Below are positions 8,764 to 16,706 of a DNA stretch of 64,000 nt, one piece after another. The notes beneath the pieces were generated by a model, which did not search any database, was not told where the DNA came from, and saw nothing but the letters and a program-made list of their open reading frames with translations. Numbering within the stretch: position 1 is the stretch's first letter; each line of letters begins with the position of its first letter. Made by a program: the position numbers and the translations under genes. Source of the stretch: Thermomicrobiales bacterium (lineage in GTDB: Bacteria; Chloroflexota; Chloroflexia; Thermomicrobiales; UBA6265); NCBI GenBank assembly GCA_019637585.1, contig JAHBVL010000001.1:124001-188000 (forward strand), written 5' to 3'.

Positions 8764-9651
8764 TCACGACTTCACGGCTCCCTCGGTGAGGGCCTTGACG
8801 AAGTACTTCTGCAAGACGAGAAAGAGAACGACAACCGGCACGCTCATGATGAACGCTGCCGCCATCAGTCCGGGCCAGTTCGTCACGAACTCGGTGAAAA
8901 ACGTCCGCAAACCAACCGGCGATGTCAGCAGTTCCCTGCTATTGATGAAGGTATACGCATAGAGATACTCGTTCCAGGCCACGATGAACGAATAAATCGC
9001 CGTAGCGATGATCCCTGGTGCGGACAAGGGCATGATGATCCGCAGGAAAGCCTGAAACCGGGAGGCGCCGTCGATGCGCGCGGCATACTCGAGCTCGATC
9101 GGGATGTTGTCGTAGAAACCCTTGAGCAACCAGATCGAGAGCGGCAGCCCGAAGGTCAGGTAGGTCAGGATCAGCGACCAGTGTGTATTCACCAGATCGA
9201 GTGTCCGCATGACGACAAACAGCGGCATGAGAAAAACGACCGCCGGGAACATGTTTCGCACCAGCACCGAGTAAAACAGGCCGTTCCTGCCGGGAAAACG
9301 AAAACGGGAAAACGCATAAGCGGCGGGCACGGCAATGATGACGCCGAGGATGGTCGTGGCGGTGGATACCCAGACGCTGTTGCCCAACCAGCGGAGGAAG
9401 TCCCGGCCGAAATCGTTGCTCGGTGAAAGCAAACGCCGGTAGCTATCGAGCGTTGGGTGCTTGGGCAGCCACTGCGGGGGGTACTCGATCGCTGCGAACT
9501 GCGTCTTGATCGATGTCAGAAACATCCAGACCATTGGAACAAGGCTGAAAATCAGAAGCAATGCCAGGAAAATCCAGCCGCCAATCGACCAGAAATCCCG
9601 CTTCCGGCGCTTCCTGGCCCTTGCCGGCCGGGCTGACTCCACAGCGCTCAT
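8764..9651 (-). CDS. Carbohydrate ABC permease, MalG-like
   Basis: A 295-residue inner-membrane permease with about six hydrophobic segments after a basic cytoplasmic N-terminus (ARPARARKRRKRD). The ATPase-contacting EAA loop is EYAARIDGASRFQAFLRIIMPLSAPG near residue 195. It overlaps the other permease gene by 4 bases and precedes the ATPase gene by 31 bases. It forms the membrane heterodimer with the product of 9648-10643. Confidence 0.92.
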   Translation of the reverse strand: MSAVESARPARARKRRKRDFWSIGGWIFLALLLIFSLVPMVWMFLTSIKTQFAAIEYPPQWLPKHPTLDSYRRLLSPSNDFGRDFLRWLGNSVWVSTATTILGVIIAVPAAYAFSRFRFPGRNGLFYSVLVRNMFPAVVFLMPLFVVMRTLDLVNTHWSLILTYLTFGLPLSIWLLKGFYDNIPIELEYAARIDGASRFQAFLRIIMPLSAPGIIATAIYSFIVAWNEYLYAYTFINSRELLTSPVGLRTFFTEFVTNWPGLMAAAFIMSVPVVVLFLVLQKYFVKALTEGAVKS

Positions 9652-10643
9652 ACCGTGCTCCTGGTGCTATCTCCCCGCGTCAGGGCGCGGACATAGAAGT
9701 AGCCAAGGACGGCCATGACCCCGAACAGGATGACCGAATAGGCAGATGCAACATCGAAGTTGGTGCGATTAAAGGCGATGCGATAGATATCCGTGACCCA
9801 TATCTGTGAGGCATTGGCCGGGCCTCCGGCAGTCATGATGAAGACCGTTGTAAAGGAATTGAGGTTTTGGACCGTCAGGAGCAGGACGGTGATCAATGTG
9901 ACACTCTTGAGATGTGGGGCAGTCACATGCCAGAAGCGATGCCAGGTGCTCGCGCCATCGACCATCGCCGCCCGGTTCAGACCTTCCGGCACGGTCTGCA
10001 ACCCGGCCAGCAGCATGATCATCGCGAACGGAAACTCTTTCCATATATTGGCCACGATGAGCGCCGGCATGACCAAATCGACATCGTCGAGGAAGATGAT
10101 GTTCCTGTCGATGAGGCCAAGGTCCGTCAGTATGCCGCTGATTAGTCCATAGTCGGAGTGGTAGAGCCATCGCCAGATATAGGCTGCTGCTACGGCCGAG
10201 ATGACCCAGGGTATGAGCAGGATGCCCCGAACGATGCCCCGGCCGATGAACTCGCGCTGCACCACGAGCGCGGCGCCCAGCCCGAGGAAGAACGCGCCGG
10301 CAGTCGAGAACACCGTCCAGACAAGGGTGTTCTGCGTGACATTCCAGAATTCCCTGCTGTACGCGCCCGTGAGCAACAACCGGTAGTTGTCGAGCCCCAC
10401 CCATTCGAGGTCATCGAACTGCAGCGCCCGGCCATGATCGAAAAACGACAGGCGGATGGTGAAGTAGATCGGATAGGCGATCACGACCATCATCACGACA
10501 AGCGCCGGGAGGATATACAGATAATCCCCGCGATGGTTGACCATCGATGCAATCAGACCTGTGAAGCTTGACCAAAGCCTGCTGGGCAGAGAACGAGAGG
10601 AAGATGCCGCGGCAGGTTGATCGGTCCCAGTCGTGACAGCCAT
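9648..10643 (-). CDS. Carbohydrate ABC permease, MalF-like
   Basis: A 331-residue permease with a long cytoplasmic N-terminus (Ser/Ala-rich, about 50 residues) followed by hydrophobic segments from DYLYILPALVVMMVV onward. The EAA loop is LNRAAMVDGASTWHRFWHVTAPHL near residue 235. The open frame extends to 10709, but the sequence between 10643 and 10709 contains a large hairpin and cannot be the natural start, so ATG 10643 is chosen. It is coupled by 4-base overlap to the second permease gene. Confidence 0.9.
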   Translation of the reverse strand: MAVTTGTDQPAAASSSRSLPSRLWSSFTGLIASMVNHRGDYLYILPALVVMMVVIAYPIYFTIRLSFFDHGRALQFDDLEWVGLDNYRLLLTGAYSREFWNVTQNTLVWTVFSTAGAFFLGLGAALVVQREFIGRGIVRGILLIPWVISAVAAAYIWRWLYHSDYGLISGILTDLGLIDRNIIFLDDVDLVMPALIVANIWKEFPFAMIMLLAGLQTVPEGLNRAAMVDGASTWHRFWHVTAPHLKSVTLITVLLLTVQNLNSFTTVFIMTAGGPANASQIWVTDIYRIAFNRTNFDVASAYSVILFGVMAVLGYFYVRALTRGDSTRSTV

Positions 10644-10677
10644 TGTGAATTCAACCCCTTTCCCGGGGTGAAGAAGC

Positions 10678-10701
10678 GCCGGCCGGCAATTGCCGGCCGG
10701 C
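10678..10701 (-). promoter_or_regulatory. 24-bp perfect palindrome between SBP and permease genes
   Basis: A perfectly self-complementary 24-mer built on GCCGGCCGGC and its complement with AATT at the centre. It begins 15 bases past the SBP stop codon and lies before the MalF-like start. In RNA it gives a very stable stem. No T-run follows, so it is more likely an mRNA 3'-end stabiliser or partial terminator than a full terminator; hairpins in this position in mal-type operons raise SBP over permease levels. Confidence 0.6.
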
Positions 10702-10715
10702 ACACGCATTCGTGA

Positions 10716-12239
10716 CTAGAGCCCGCTCAGCACGCCCTCGATCTTGCTCGCCGCATCGTTGGCGGAATCCTCGACCGACATCGTTTCGGTCAGCGCATTC
10801 TGCAGCATCTCCGGAATGATGATGTTCATGATCTCGGTCGATTCCGGAATGACCGGGAACGGGATGCCGTATGGCAGCATCGAGGTCGTTACATCGAGGA
10901 ACGGAATCGTCTCGATCCGCTCCTTCATCCAGCTCGTCTGGAAACCGCGCGAGTTGCTCGGATTCGAGCCGACCCAGCTCAGTCGAGTGGACCACTCCGG
11001 ACCGGTCATGAAGGAGATCAGCGCGCGCGCCGCATCCAGATCCGAGTCGCCGTCGACGACGTCGGGGTTGAAGATGTGGATGTTCGATCCACCGAACACC
11101 ACCGCTCGGCGGGCTGGTCCCTCGGGAATCAAACCGTAGCGCATGTGCTCAACAACATTGGCAGCGATTTCGGCGTCGGCGCCCTCGGCCTTCTCCGCCA
11201 GATCCCTCATCTTCGCGTATTCGCTGGGATGGCTGATCACCATCGCCAGCTGACCGGCGATGAACGGATCGGCGTTCTCGTTCTGCGTGTTCGTCAGGGC
11301 CGAGACAGGGACTGACTGGTCGCGAACATACATGTCGTAGCTCGCCTGGAGTGCCGCAATCGAGCCCTCGTTGTTGGCGTAGACACTCTCGTACGTCGGT
11401 GATGCCTCGGCCTCGTCCAGAGCACCGCCGCCATACGCCCACATTTGCGGCATAAAGCGGAACGGCGTATTTCCGGCGTTGACCCGAGCCACCATGCCGT
11501 AACCGGACTTGCCGGTGTTCTCTTTGATCTGCGCGGAATAGGCGACAACATCGTCCCAGGTCGCCGGCGCCGATTCGGGGTCAAGACCGGCTTCCTCGAA
11601 GATCGCGGCATTCCAGATAAACGCCATCGTCTCGTTGTTGGTCGGCACGCCGTAGGTCTGCCCGTCCCAGGTGACCGACTTCATGGCGCCCGGCCAGTAC
11701 TCGGCGGTCGGATACCCGACATCCTCCGGAGCGAGCCCCATCAGGTGACCACCGGCAGCAAACTCGACGCCCCACAGAATGGGCATCTTGGCCACCATCG
11801 GGGCAGCCTTGCCCAAGGCCGCGGTGCGGGTCTTGTCGAGCATGTCGTTGTAGGTCTGCCGAGTGAACTCGACTTCGATATTGGGATAGGTCTCCTTGAA
11901 CGCCGCCCAGAACGCTTCGTCCATTTCCAGCGAGATCGCCGGCTCATTTTCCGGTTCGAACGCATACCAGTAGGTCAGCTTCCCGGCGTAGTCGAGCGGC
12001 ACAACTGCGCCGACTTCGGCGGCGGTATCGACTTCGAGCGTGCCAGCCTGCGAGGTGATGAATTCAGGAGTCCAGGTGTCGGGGTCGACCCCGGTATCGG
12101 AACTCTGGGCGAAAGCGCCGCCATAGCGCATGGCCGCGGCGCCGAGTCCGGCAGCGGCGCCATATCCCAGCAGGGAGCGACGGTTCATCGGCGTCGAATA
12201 TGGCAGCACGAGCCGGCTGCCCTTAACGTAACTACTCAT
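10716..12239 (-). CDS. Extracellular sugar-binding protein (ABC SBP), RR leader
   Basis: A 507-residue CUT1-type solute-binding protein. After ATG 12239 the N-terminus reads into MNRRSLLGYGAAAGLGAAAMRYGGAFAQ, a leader with twin Arg, hydrophobic core and AFAQ cleavage site, consistent with Tat export. The mature part has SBP_bac_1 features such as GVPTNNETMAFIWNAAIFEEAGLDPESAP (family WNxxLFEEAGLDxP signature) and YGGGALDE. GGAGG eight bases before ATG 12239 sets the start; the open frame to 12419 is 5' UTR. First gene of the importer operon, with a strong promoter at 12467-12496. Confidence 0.9.
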   Translation of the reverse strand: MSSYVKGSRLVLPYSTPMNRRSLLGYGAAAGLGAAAMRYGGAFAQSSDTGVDPDTWTPEFITSQAGTLEVDTAAEVGAVVPLDYAGKLTYWYAFEPENEPAISLEMDEAFWAAFKETYPNIEVEFTRQTYNDMLDKTRTAALGKAAPMVAKMPILWGVEFAAGGHLMGLAPEDVGYPTAEYWPGAMKSVTWDGQTYGVPTNNETMAFIWNAAIFEEAGLDPESAPATWDDVVAYSAQIKENTGKSGYGMVARVNAGNTPFRFMPQMWAYGGGALDEAEASPTYESVYANNEGSIAALQASYDMYVRDQSVPVSALTNTQNENADPFIAGQLAMVISHPSEYAKMRDLAEKAEGADAEIAANVVEHMRYGLIPEGPARRAVVFGGSNIHIFNPDVVDGDSDLDAARALISFMTGPEWSTRLSWVGSNPSNSRGFQTSWMKERIETIPFLDVTTSMLPYGIPFPVIPESTEIMNIIIPEMLQNALTETMSVEDSANDAASKIEGVLSGL

Positions 12240-12599
12240 GGTCCAGTGCCTCCAGTCTTTCCACGTTCGCTGAAATCGGCATTTCCGCGTCTCGGACGTG
12301 AGCGTCGGGCGGCATCTCCGGATATCCGGACGCCTGACGCCCTTCCTGGGTGATGCCTCCTTTCTGATCTGGCGTGCTATTCCAATTCTGGAGTAGTCCG
12401 GGATCGCTGGGACACACAATTGGTCCCGACAACGTTATTGGCGCAGATGTGCTCTTGTGATAGGCACTTATAACGAGCGATGCAGACAATTGTCAAGATT
12501 GCCCGTCTGGCGCGGACCCGCCACATCGACGGTTCAGGGGATGACTGGTAACGTTTCAATGGCATCACAATCAGGCGGACCGGACAGGGAGGTGGGCGG
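12240..12599. other. Divergent control region, sugar importer versus dehydratase
   Basis: The 360-base gap between divergent genes holds the importer promoter (12467-12496), a perfect TCCGGATATCCGGA palindrome (12317-12330) in the importer 5' UTR, and the GACAATTGTC palindrome (12485-12494) over the -35 box. A related ACAATTGGTC copy lies near 12415. GGGAGG just before 12600 is the SD of the dehydratase-like gene. No small gene is convincing here. Confidence 0.55.
12467..12496 (-). promoter_or_regulatory. Sigma70-type promoter with overlapping palindrome
   Basis: On the minus strand TTGACA (12496-12491) and TATAAG (12472-12467) are separated by 18 bases, a near-consensus housekeeping promoter. 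It predicts a start near 12460 and a 5' UTR of about 220 bases for the sugar-binding-protein operon. The 10-bp palindrome GACAATTGTC overlaps the -35 box and would be a natural repressor site. Confidence 0.65.
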
Positions 12600-13904
12600 A
12601 TGAAAAAGCAGAAGCGCGTCGTAGCCGACGCAGCGATTCCCGCATTTTGGCAGCCATTTCCCGGCCCATCGGGACCGCCCGTAACCATTCGCGACGTCAA
12701 GATCATCCAAACCGCGCCCGATGGTATTCGGTTGGTGATCGTCAAGATCGAAACAAGCGAACCGGGGCTGCATGGGGTCGGGTGCGCGACCTTCACCCAG
12801 CGACCCGAGGTGGTGGTGACGGCGATCGAGCACTTCCTGAAGCCGTTTGTGATCGGCCGCGACGTCCACGACATCGAGGATATCTTCCAGACTGCCTATC
12901 TCTCTTCCTATTGGAGAAGCGGTCCGGTTTTGCACAACGCGCTGTCCGGCATCGATATGGCGTTGTGGGACATCAAGGGCAAGCTGGCAGGGATGCCGGT
13001 CTATCAGCTCTTTGGCGGCAAAGCGCGCAAAGCGGCGCCGGTCTATGTGCACGCATCGGGATCAGATTTCGCCGAGGTCGAGGAACAAGCGCGCAGTTTC
13101 ATCGAACAGGGATTCCGGTATATCCGTTGCCAGGTGGCCGTGCCGGGATCGTCCACCTACGGAGTGAATCCGAAAAAGGGGGGCATGCGCGCGGCGTATC
13201 ATCTCGATCCGAAACAGGACCCATGGGATCCGGATGCCTACGTGCGCGTGGTGCCAAAGCTCTTCGACCACCTGCGCGCGGCACTGGGCGAGGAGATCGA
13301 GCTGTTGCACGATATCCACGAGCGGATTCCTCCTATTCAGGCGATCGGCTTGGCCAAGCGGCTCGAGGAATTCAGGCTCTTCTTCCTGGAGGATCCGTTC
13401 GCGCCCGAAGACAACGGCTACTTCCGCATCCTTCGCCAGCAGACATCCATCCCGATCGCCATGGGAGAGCTCTATGTCAATCAGCAGGAGTACGTTCCGC
13501 TGGTCAGCGAGCGCCTGATCGACTTCATGCGGGTACACATCTCCGACATCGGCGGACTGAGCATGGCGCGCAAACTGGCGGCATACTGCGAGTTCTTCGG
13601 TGTCCGGACGGCGTGGCATGGTCCCGGGGACGCCTCACCCGTGGCCCACTCGGCAAACCTGCAGCTCGATCTCTCCTGCTCGAATTTCGGTATCCAGGAA
13701 AGCAACCTCTTCCCCGAGAAAACGCAGGAGGTCTTCCCCGGCTGCCCCGAGATTCGGGATGGGATGATGTGGTCGAACGAACGTCCGGGTCTGGGTATCG
13801 ACATCGACGAGAAAAAGGCCGCGAAATACCCCTATCCGGATCACGTGCTGAATGGGGCGTGGCCGCCGGTGCGCTTGCCGGACGGGACGGTGCAGAGACC
13901 GTAG
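12600..13904 (+). CDS. Enolase-superfamily dehydratase, mannonate/gluconate dehydratase (ManD/RspA) group
   Basis: A 434-residue enolase-superfamily enzyme. The capping domain has RSGPVLHNALSGIDMALWDIKGKLAGMPVYQLFGGKAR, characteristic of the ManD/RspA subgroup. The barrel shows metal ligands in LLHDIHER (Asp), FLEDPF (Glu) and MGELY (Glu), and AWHGPGDASPVAHSANLQLD near the end. Members dehydrate D-mannonate or D-gluconate, or have lost activity; which applies here cannot be read. GGGAGG precedes the ATG. Divergent from a CUT1 sugar importer, which supports a role in sugar-acid catabolism. Confidence 0.85.
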   Translation: MKKQKRVVADAAIPAFWQPFPGPSGPPVTIRDVKIIQTAPDGIRLVIVKIETSEPGLHGVGCATFTQRPEVVVTAIEHFLKPFVIGRDVHDIEDIFQTAYLSSYWRSGPVLHNALSGIDMALWDIKGKLAGMPVYQLFGGKARKAAPVYVHASGSDFAEVEEQARSFIEQGFRYIRCQVAVPGSSTYGVNPKKGGMRAAYHLDPKQDPWDPDAYVRVVPKLFDHLRAALGEEIELLHDIHERIPPIQAIGLAKRLEEFRLFFLEDPFAPEDNGYFRILRQQTSIPIAMGELYVNQQEYVPLVSERLIDFMRVHISDIGGLSMARKLAAYCEFFGVRTAWHGPGDASPVAHSANLQLDLSCSNFGIQESNLFPEKTQEVFPGCPEIRDGMMWSNERPGLGIDIDEKKAAKYPYPDHVLNGAWPPVRLPDGTVQRP

Positions 13905-14082
13905 CGCCGTAAACGGCGTCGCTCACGGCGCCATGCCCCCGCCGGGACCGGACCTCTGGTCCGTAGGACCATTGCGCCGTGAGCCCGGTCCGTTCACGAC
14001 CGGGAGGATCTCGCGGAAGCGGAGATGACCCAGGCACGCATCGCAAGAGGGGGGTCCTGCGCTCGTGAATGGAAAATTCGGG
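13905..14082. other. Hairpin-dense gap between convergent genes
   Basis: This 178-base gap separates the dehydratase-like gene from the secreted esterase-like gene, which converge. It holds several short perfect stems: CGCCG/CGGCG at about 13905-13920, CGGACC-tct-GGTCCG at 13949-13963, and CCCGGTC/GACCGGG at 13984-14004. None has a T-run. They may act together as a bidirectional, Rho-type or structure-based termination zone. Confidence 0.4.
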
Positions 14083-15225
14083 CTATGTCACGACCTCGAT
14101 GGCGTGGAAGACCATGAACTGCGACATACTGAAGTTGTTGTCTGAGACGAGGATCAGGGAGCTATTCCCGTTGTCGAGAACGGGTCCCCAGGTGATGCCT
14201 TCGATATTGCCCACCGGATCCGCGCCCGCTGTGCCGAGGTCGAGGAGCAGGCGCTTCGTGACTGGCGTGTAGCTGCCAGGAACGAGCCAGGTTTGGCCGG
14301 CGACGTTCGTCGCGCCTGTGATATCGATCTCGTAAATACGAATGTAGTTGGTGAAGAGACCAGTATCGTCCTCCACCGTTGATCGCTCCACGGTGAGCAA
14401 GCGGGTTTCATCGACAACCAAGATCTCGGACAGGCCCGTATCGAAAAAGCGGCCCTCGTAGGTCTGGGCCGGGATCGCATCGAGCTCGTAGACGACCTGG
14501 TTGAGCAAGGTTCCCGTCCGGTCGATAATCGTCAGGCGAACGGGTGCTCCCGCTTCATCCGTCGGCGGCGGACCATCCTGATAGAGGGGCGCCTCCATAC
14601 CGATCCAGAGCGTAGTCCCGTCCGCTGAAAAGTCGAACCCTTCGAGTGAGTAGTTGTCGCGCGGACCGGTGATCCTGGCCGGGTCGACGTCGAACATACC
14701 GGGCAGGCTAGGCATGGCCACGAACCGGCCATCGAGCGCGGCTGCGGCGAGAAATGGCGAAAGGGACCGAGTCACCGTTCCCTCGCTGCCGTACCAGATC
14801 AGTCCGCTGACTGGATCGAACCGAATCGTCTCGAAATCGGGAATCGTGCCGCCAGCGGCCGCGTTGGGATAGGGGAGGCCGTTCGGTTGCAACAGTGTGA
14901 CGGCACCATCGATGGTCACATCGTCGAATGAGCCCGACGAATAGGTCAAATGAAGGGTGTAGAAGCGGGCAGGGTGAATGTCGCTACGGTCGTCGGAGAC
15001 GGCGATCCAAGTATCAGTCTGCGGGTCATAGTCGATACCGGAGAGCCCGCCCACCAGGATTTCTCCCACAAGGAGATCGCCCGGCAGCACCTGAGAGCCG
15101 ATCAGCCGCAGCTCGCCAAACGCCACTCCCTCAGGAGTCGCATCGGGCGCCGGCTGGGCGAGGACAGAAAACTGAACGAGCAGCAGCGCTGCCACAGCCA
15201 GCAAAACGGATGGTGTTCGGTGCAT
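14083..15225 (-). CDS. Secreted esterase-like/phytase-like beta-propeller protein
   Basis: A 380-residue exported protein. It starts with a Sec signal peptide (HRTPSVLLAVAALLLVQFSVLAQ). The mature region matches the 'esterase-like activity of phytase' family: GGLSGIDYDPQTDTWIAVSDDRSD near residue 60, YSLEGFDFSADGTTLWIGMEAPLYQDG near 170, ILVVDETRLLTVERS, and NIEGITWGP near the C-terminus. AGGAGG lies seven bases before ATG 15225; the longer frame to 15318 has no SD. Single gene. The enzyme reaction is uncertain: family members are annotated from weak phytase/esterase similarity. Confidence 0.8.
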   Translation of the reverse strand: MHRTPSVLLAVAALLLVQFSVLAQPAPDATPEGVAFGELRLIGSQVLPGDLLVGEILVGGLSGIDYDPQTDTWIAVSDDRSDIHPARFYTLHLTYSSGSFDDVTIDGAVTLLQPNGLPYPNAAAGGTIPDFETIRFDPVSGLIWYGSEGTVTRSLSPFLAAAALDGRFVAMPSLPGMFDVDPARITGPRDNYSLEGFDFSADGTTLWIGMEAPLYQDGPPPTDEAGAPVRLTIIDRTGTLLNQVVYELDAIPAQTYEGRFFDTGLSEILVVDETRLLTVERSTVEDDTGLFTNYIRIYEIDITGATNVAGQTWLVPGSYTPVTKRLLLDLGTAGADPVGNIEGITWGPVLDNGNSSLILVSDNNFSMSQFMVFHAIEVVT

Positions 15226-15462
15226 GCCTGGATTCCTCCTGTTGGGCTGAACGAGCGCGCGGGAGTCTTGCTTCAGATTACTCAATGATTCGATATTCGG
15301 GGGGCACAGTCTGTTCAAGCATCAAGGGCGCATCTCGCTCGCAATTCGCCCGAACGCGAAAACACCGGCCTCCCTATTCCAGCCAGGAGATTCGGACGCA
15401 AACGAATGAATTGGTATACGGTAGCATTTGGGCAATATCTGCAACGAGAGAGAGGGTCTCGA

Positions 15463-15735
15463 ATGGCCGAACGAAAACCTCTTCATGTTGAACCGGCGAG
15501 TGAAACCGGAAAGCTGCTTGAGCTTGCCAACGTTGCACCAGTAAGCATCGAGTCAGGCGGCGCCCTCTATCGGATCGAGCGTCAGGAACCAGCAACACTC
15601 GAAACCTACGACCCCGCCCTTGCGCTCGCCGGTTTGCGCGCAGCGATTGGGCTTTACGACGGGATCGACGTCGAGAAAGCGATGGAGGAAATCCGCGCCC
15701 AGCGCGGGCAGGACAGTAGTGGACGTCGATTCTAG
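15463..15735 (+). CDS. VapB-type antitoxin
   Basis: A 90-residue protein directly upstream (3 bases) of a PIN toxin gene. Its C-terminal half reads YDPALALAGLRAAIGLYDGIDVEKAMEEIRAQRG, a pattern frequent in small antitoxins that wrap PIN toxins. The N-terminus could be a short DNA-binding part but no clear AbrB or RHH motif is seen. GAGAGG before ATG 15463 supports this start over 15406. A GTATAC palindrome near 15413 may be part of an autoregulatory site. Confidence 0.65.
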   Translation: MAERKPLHVEPASETGKLLELANVAPVSIESGGALYRIERQEPATLETYDPALALAGLRAAIGLYDGIDVEKAMEEIRAQRGQDSSGRRF

Positions 15736-15738
15736 GCG

Positions 15739-16131
15739 ATGACCTATCTACTCGATAGCGACATACTCTCCAGTTATCTCGATCGCGACCGCGCCACAAT
15801 CGATCGAGTTGATGACCTGATGCTGGCGGGCGTGTCGATCAGCATCGTGACGTATATGGAGACATATCAAGTCACGCTTCAATCGCCAGATCCCCAAGCA
15901 AGTCAGGTCCGGCACGCAAGAGCATTGCTGGGTATCCCAATCCTGCCGTTCACGGTTGAGGTAGCAGAGCGTTGCGCTCAGATGCGCCATGACCTGAGTG
16001 AGCGCGGGAGGAAAGTTCGTTCCCGGGCACTTGATCTGATGATTGCAGCCACCGCACTCGAGAACAACCTGGTGCTGGTGACGAGAAATCACGCAGACTA
16101 TCGCGACATCCCCGATCTACACATCCTGTAG
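15739..16131 (+). CDS. VapC-type PIN-domain toxin
   Basis: A 130-residue PIN RNase. Acidic metal ligands are in YLLDSDILSSYL (D6/D8), ISIVTYMETYQ (Glu), RSRALDLMIAATAL (Asp) and LVTRNHADYRDIPDL. This is the standard VapC arrangement; these proteins cleave tRNA or rRNA when freed from antitoxin. Three bases downstream of the antitoxin gene and surely co-transcribed. Confidence 0.88.
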   Translation: MTYLLDSDILSSYLDRDRATIDRVDDLMLAGVSISIVTYMETYQVTLQSPDPQASQVRHARALLGIPILPFTVEVAERCAQMRHDLSERGRKVRSRALDLMIAATALENNLVLVTRNHADYRDIPDLHIL

Positions 16132-16173
16132 CACGCTTCCAGCCAGCGGTGCTGGTGGAGAACTGAACGGGAG

Positions 16174-16614
16174 ATGAACAGATATATGAACCGACGACTT
16201 TTCCTGGCCGGATCGGCAGCGGCGATGCTCCCAGCAGGGACAGCGGCACACGAGCCGCCGGAACTGCTCAATCGCTTTCTGGCGATGATGGAGAGTCAGA
16301 ACTGGGCGGATGCCGATCAGATTCTGGCCGTCAACTACGCGCCACTCTATCCGCTGTCGACATCACAGTGGGGGCGTGAGGCCTTCAAGCAACGAATGGC
16401 GGCGAGTCAGCTGAATGCCCGGCTTGCTGGCCGAAAGGTCGTCCTGATCGCGTACAACGGCACCGACGAGATGCTCCTCTTCCTGGCTGAGTATCGCGAC
16501 GAGACAACCGGCGCCGCTCTTCCATACTATGGGGTGCTGGCGCTGGCCAACGGTCTGATCACCGGGATCGAAACGAGTGTGCCGCTCGACTTGCTCGCCG
16601 AACAGGAAGACTGA
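16174..16614 (+). CDS. Small exported protein of unknown function (NTF2-like fold possible)
   Basis: A 146-residue protein with an RR-type leader (NRRLFLAGSAAAMLPAGTAAHE, likely cleaved after TAA). The rest has ELLNRFLAMMESQNWADADQILAVNYAPLYPLSTSQWGREAFKQRM and a beta-rich end, which is reminiscent of SnoaL/NTF2-like proteins but not diagnostic. GGAG sits at 16170-16173, so the second ATG at 16186 is the better-spaced start. Converges with the M24 peptidase gene. Confidence 0.6.
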   Translation: MNRYMNRRLFLAGSAAAMLPAGTAAHEPPELLNRFLAMMESQNWADADQILAVNYAPLYPLSTSQWGREAFKQRMAASQLNARLAGRKVVLIAYNGTDEMLLFLAEYRDETTGAALPYYGVLALANGLITGIETSVPLDLLAEQED

Positions 16615-16706
16615 TCTATCCGGCGAGCTCAACCGAGGCAATACTCTTCCAGTGACACAGGACCAATCGTCTCCGATTCGAGTCGATTGGCGCCCCTCAC
16701 AACCGG

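Noticed and set aside
12240-12419. N-terminal extension of the sugar-binding protein
   Set aside because: It would precede the GGAGG-supported ATG 12239, has no export-signal logic, and overlaps the palindromic UTR.
13905-14082. Stem-rich gap considered as a structured RNA gene or tRNA
   Set aside because: Stems are short and nested without a cloverleaf, T-loop or promoter; better explained as a termination zone.
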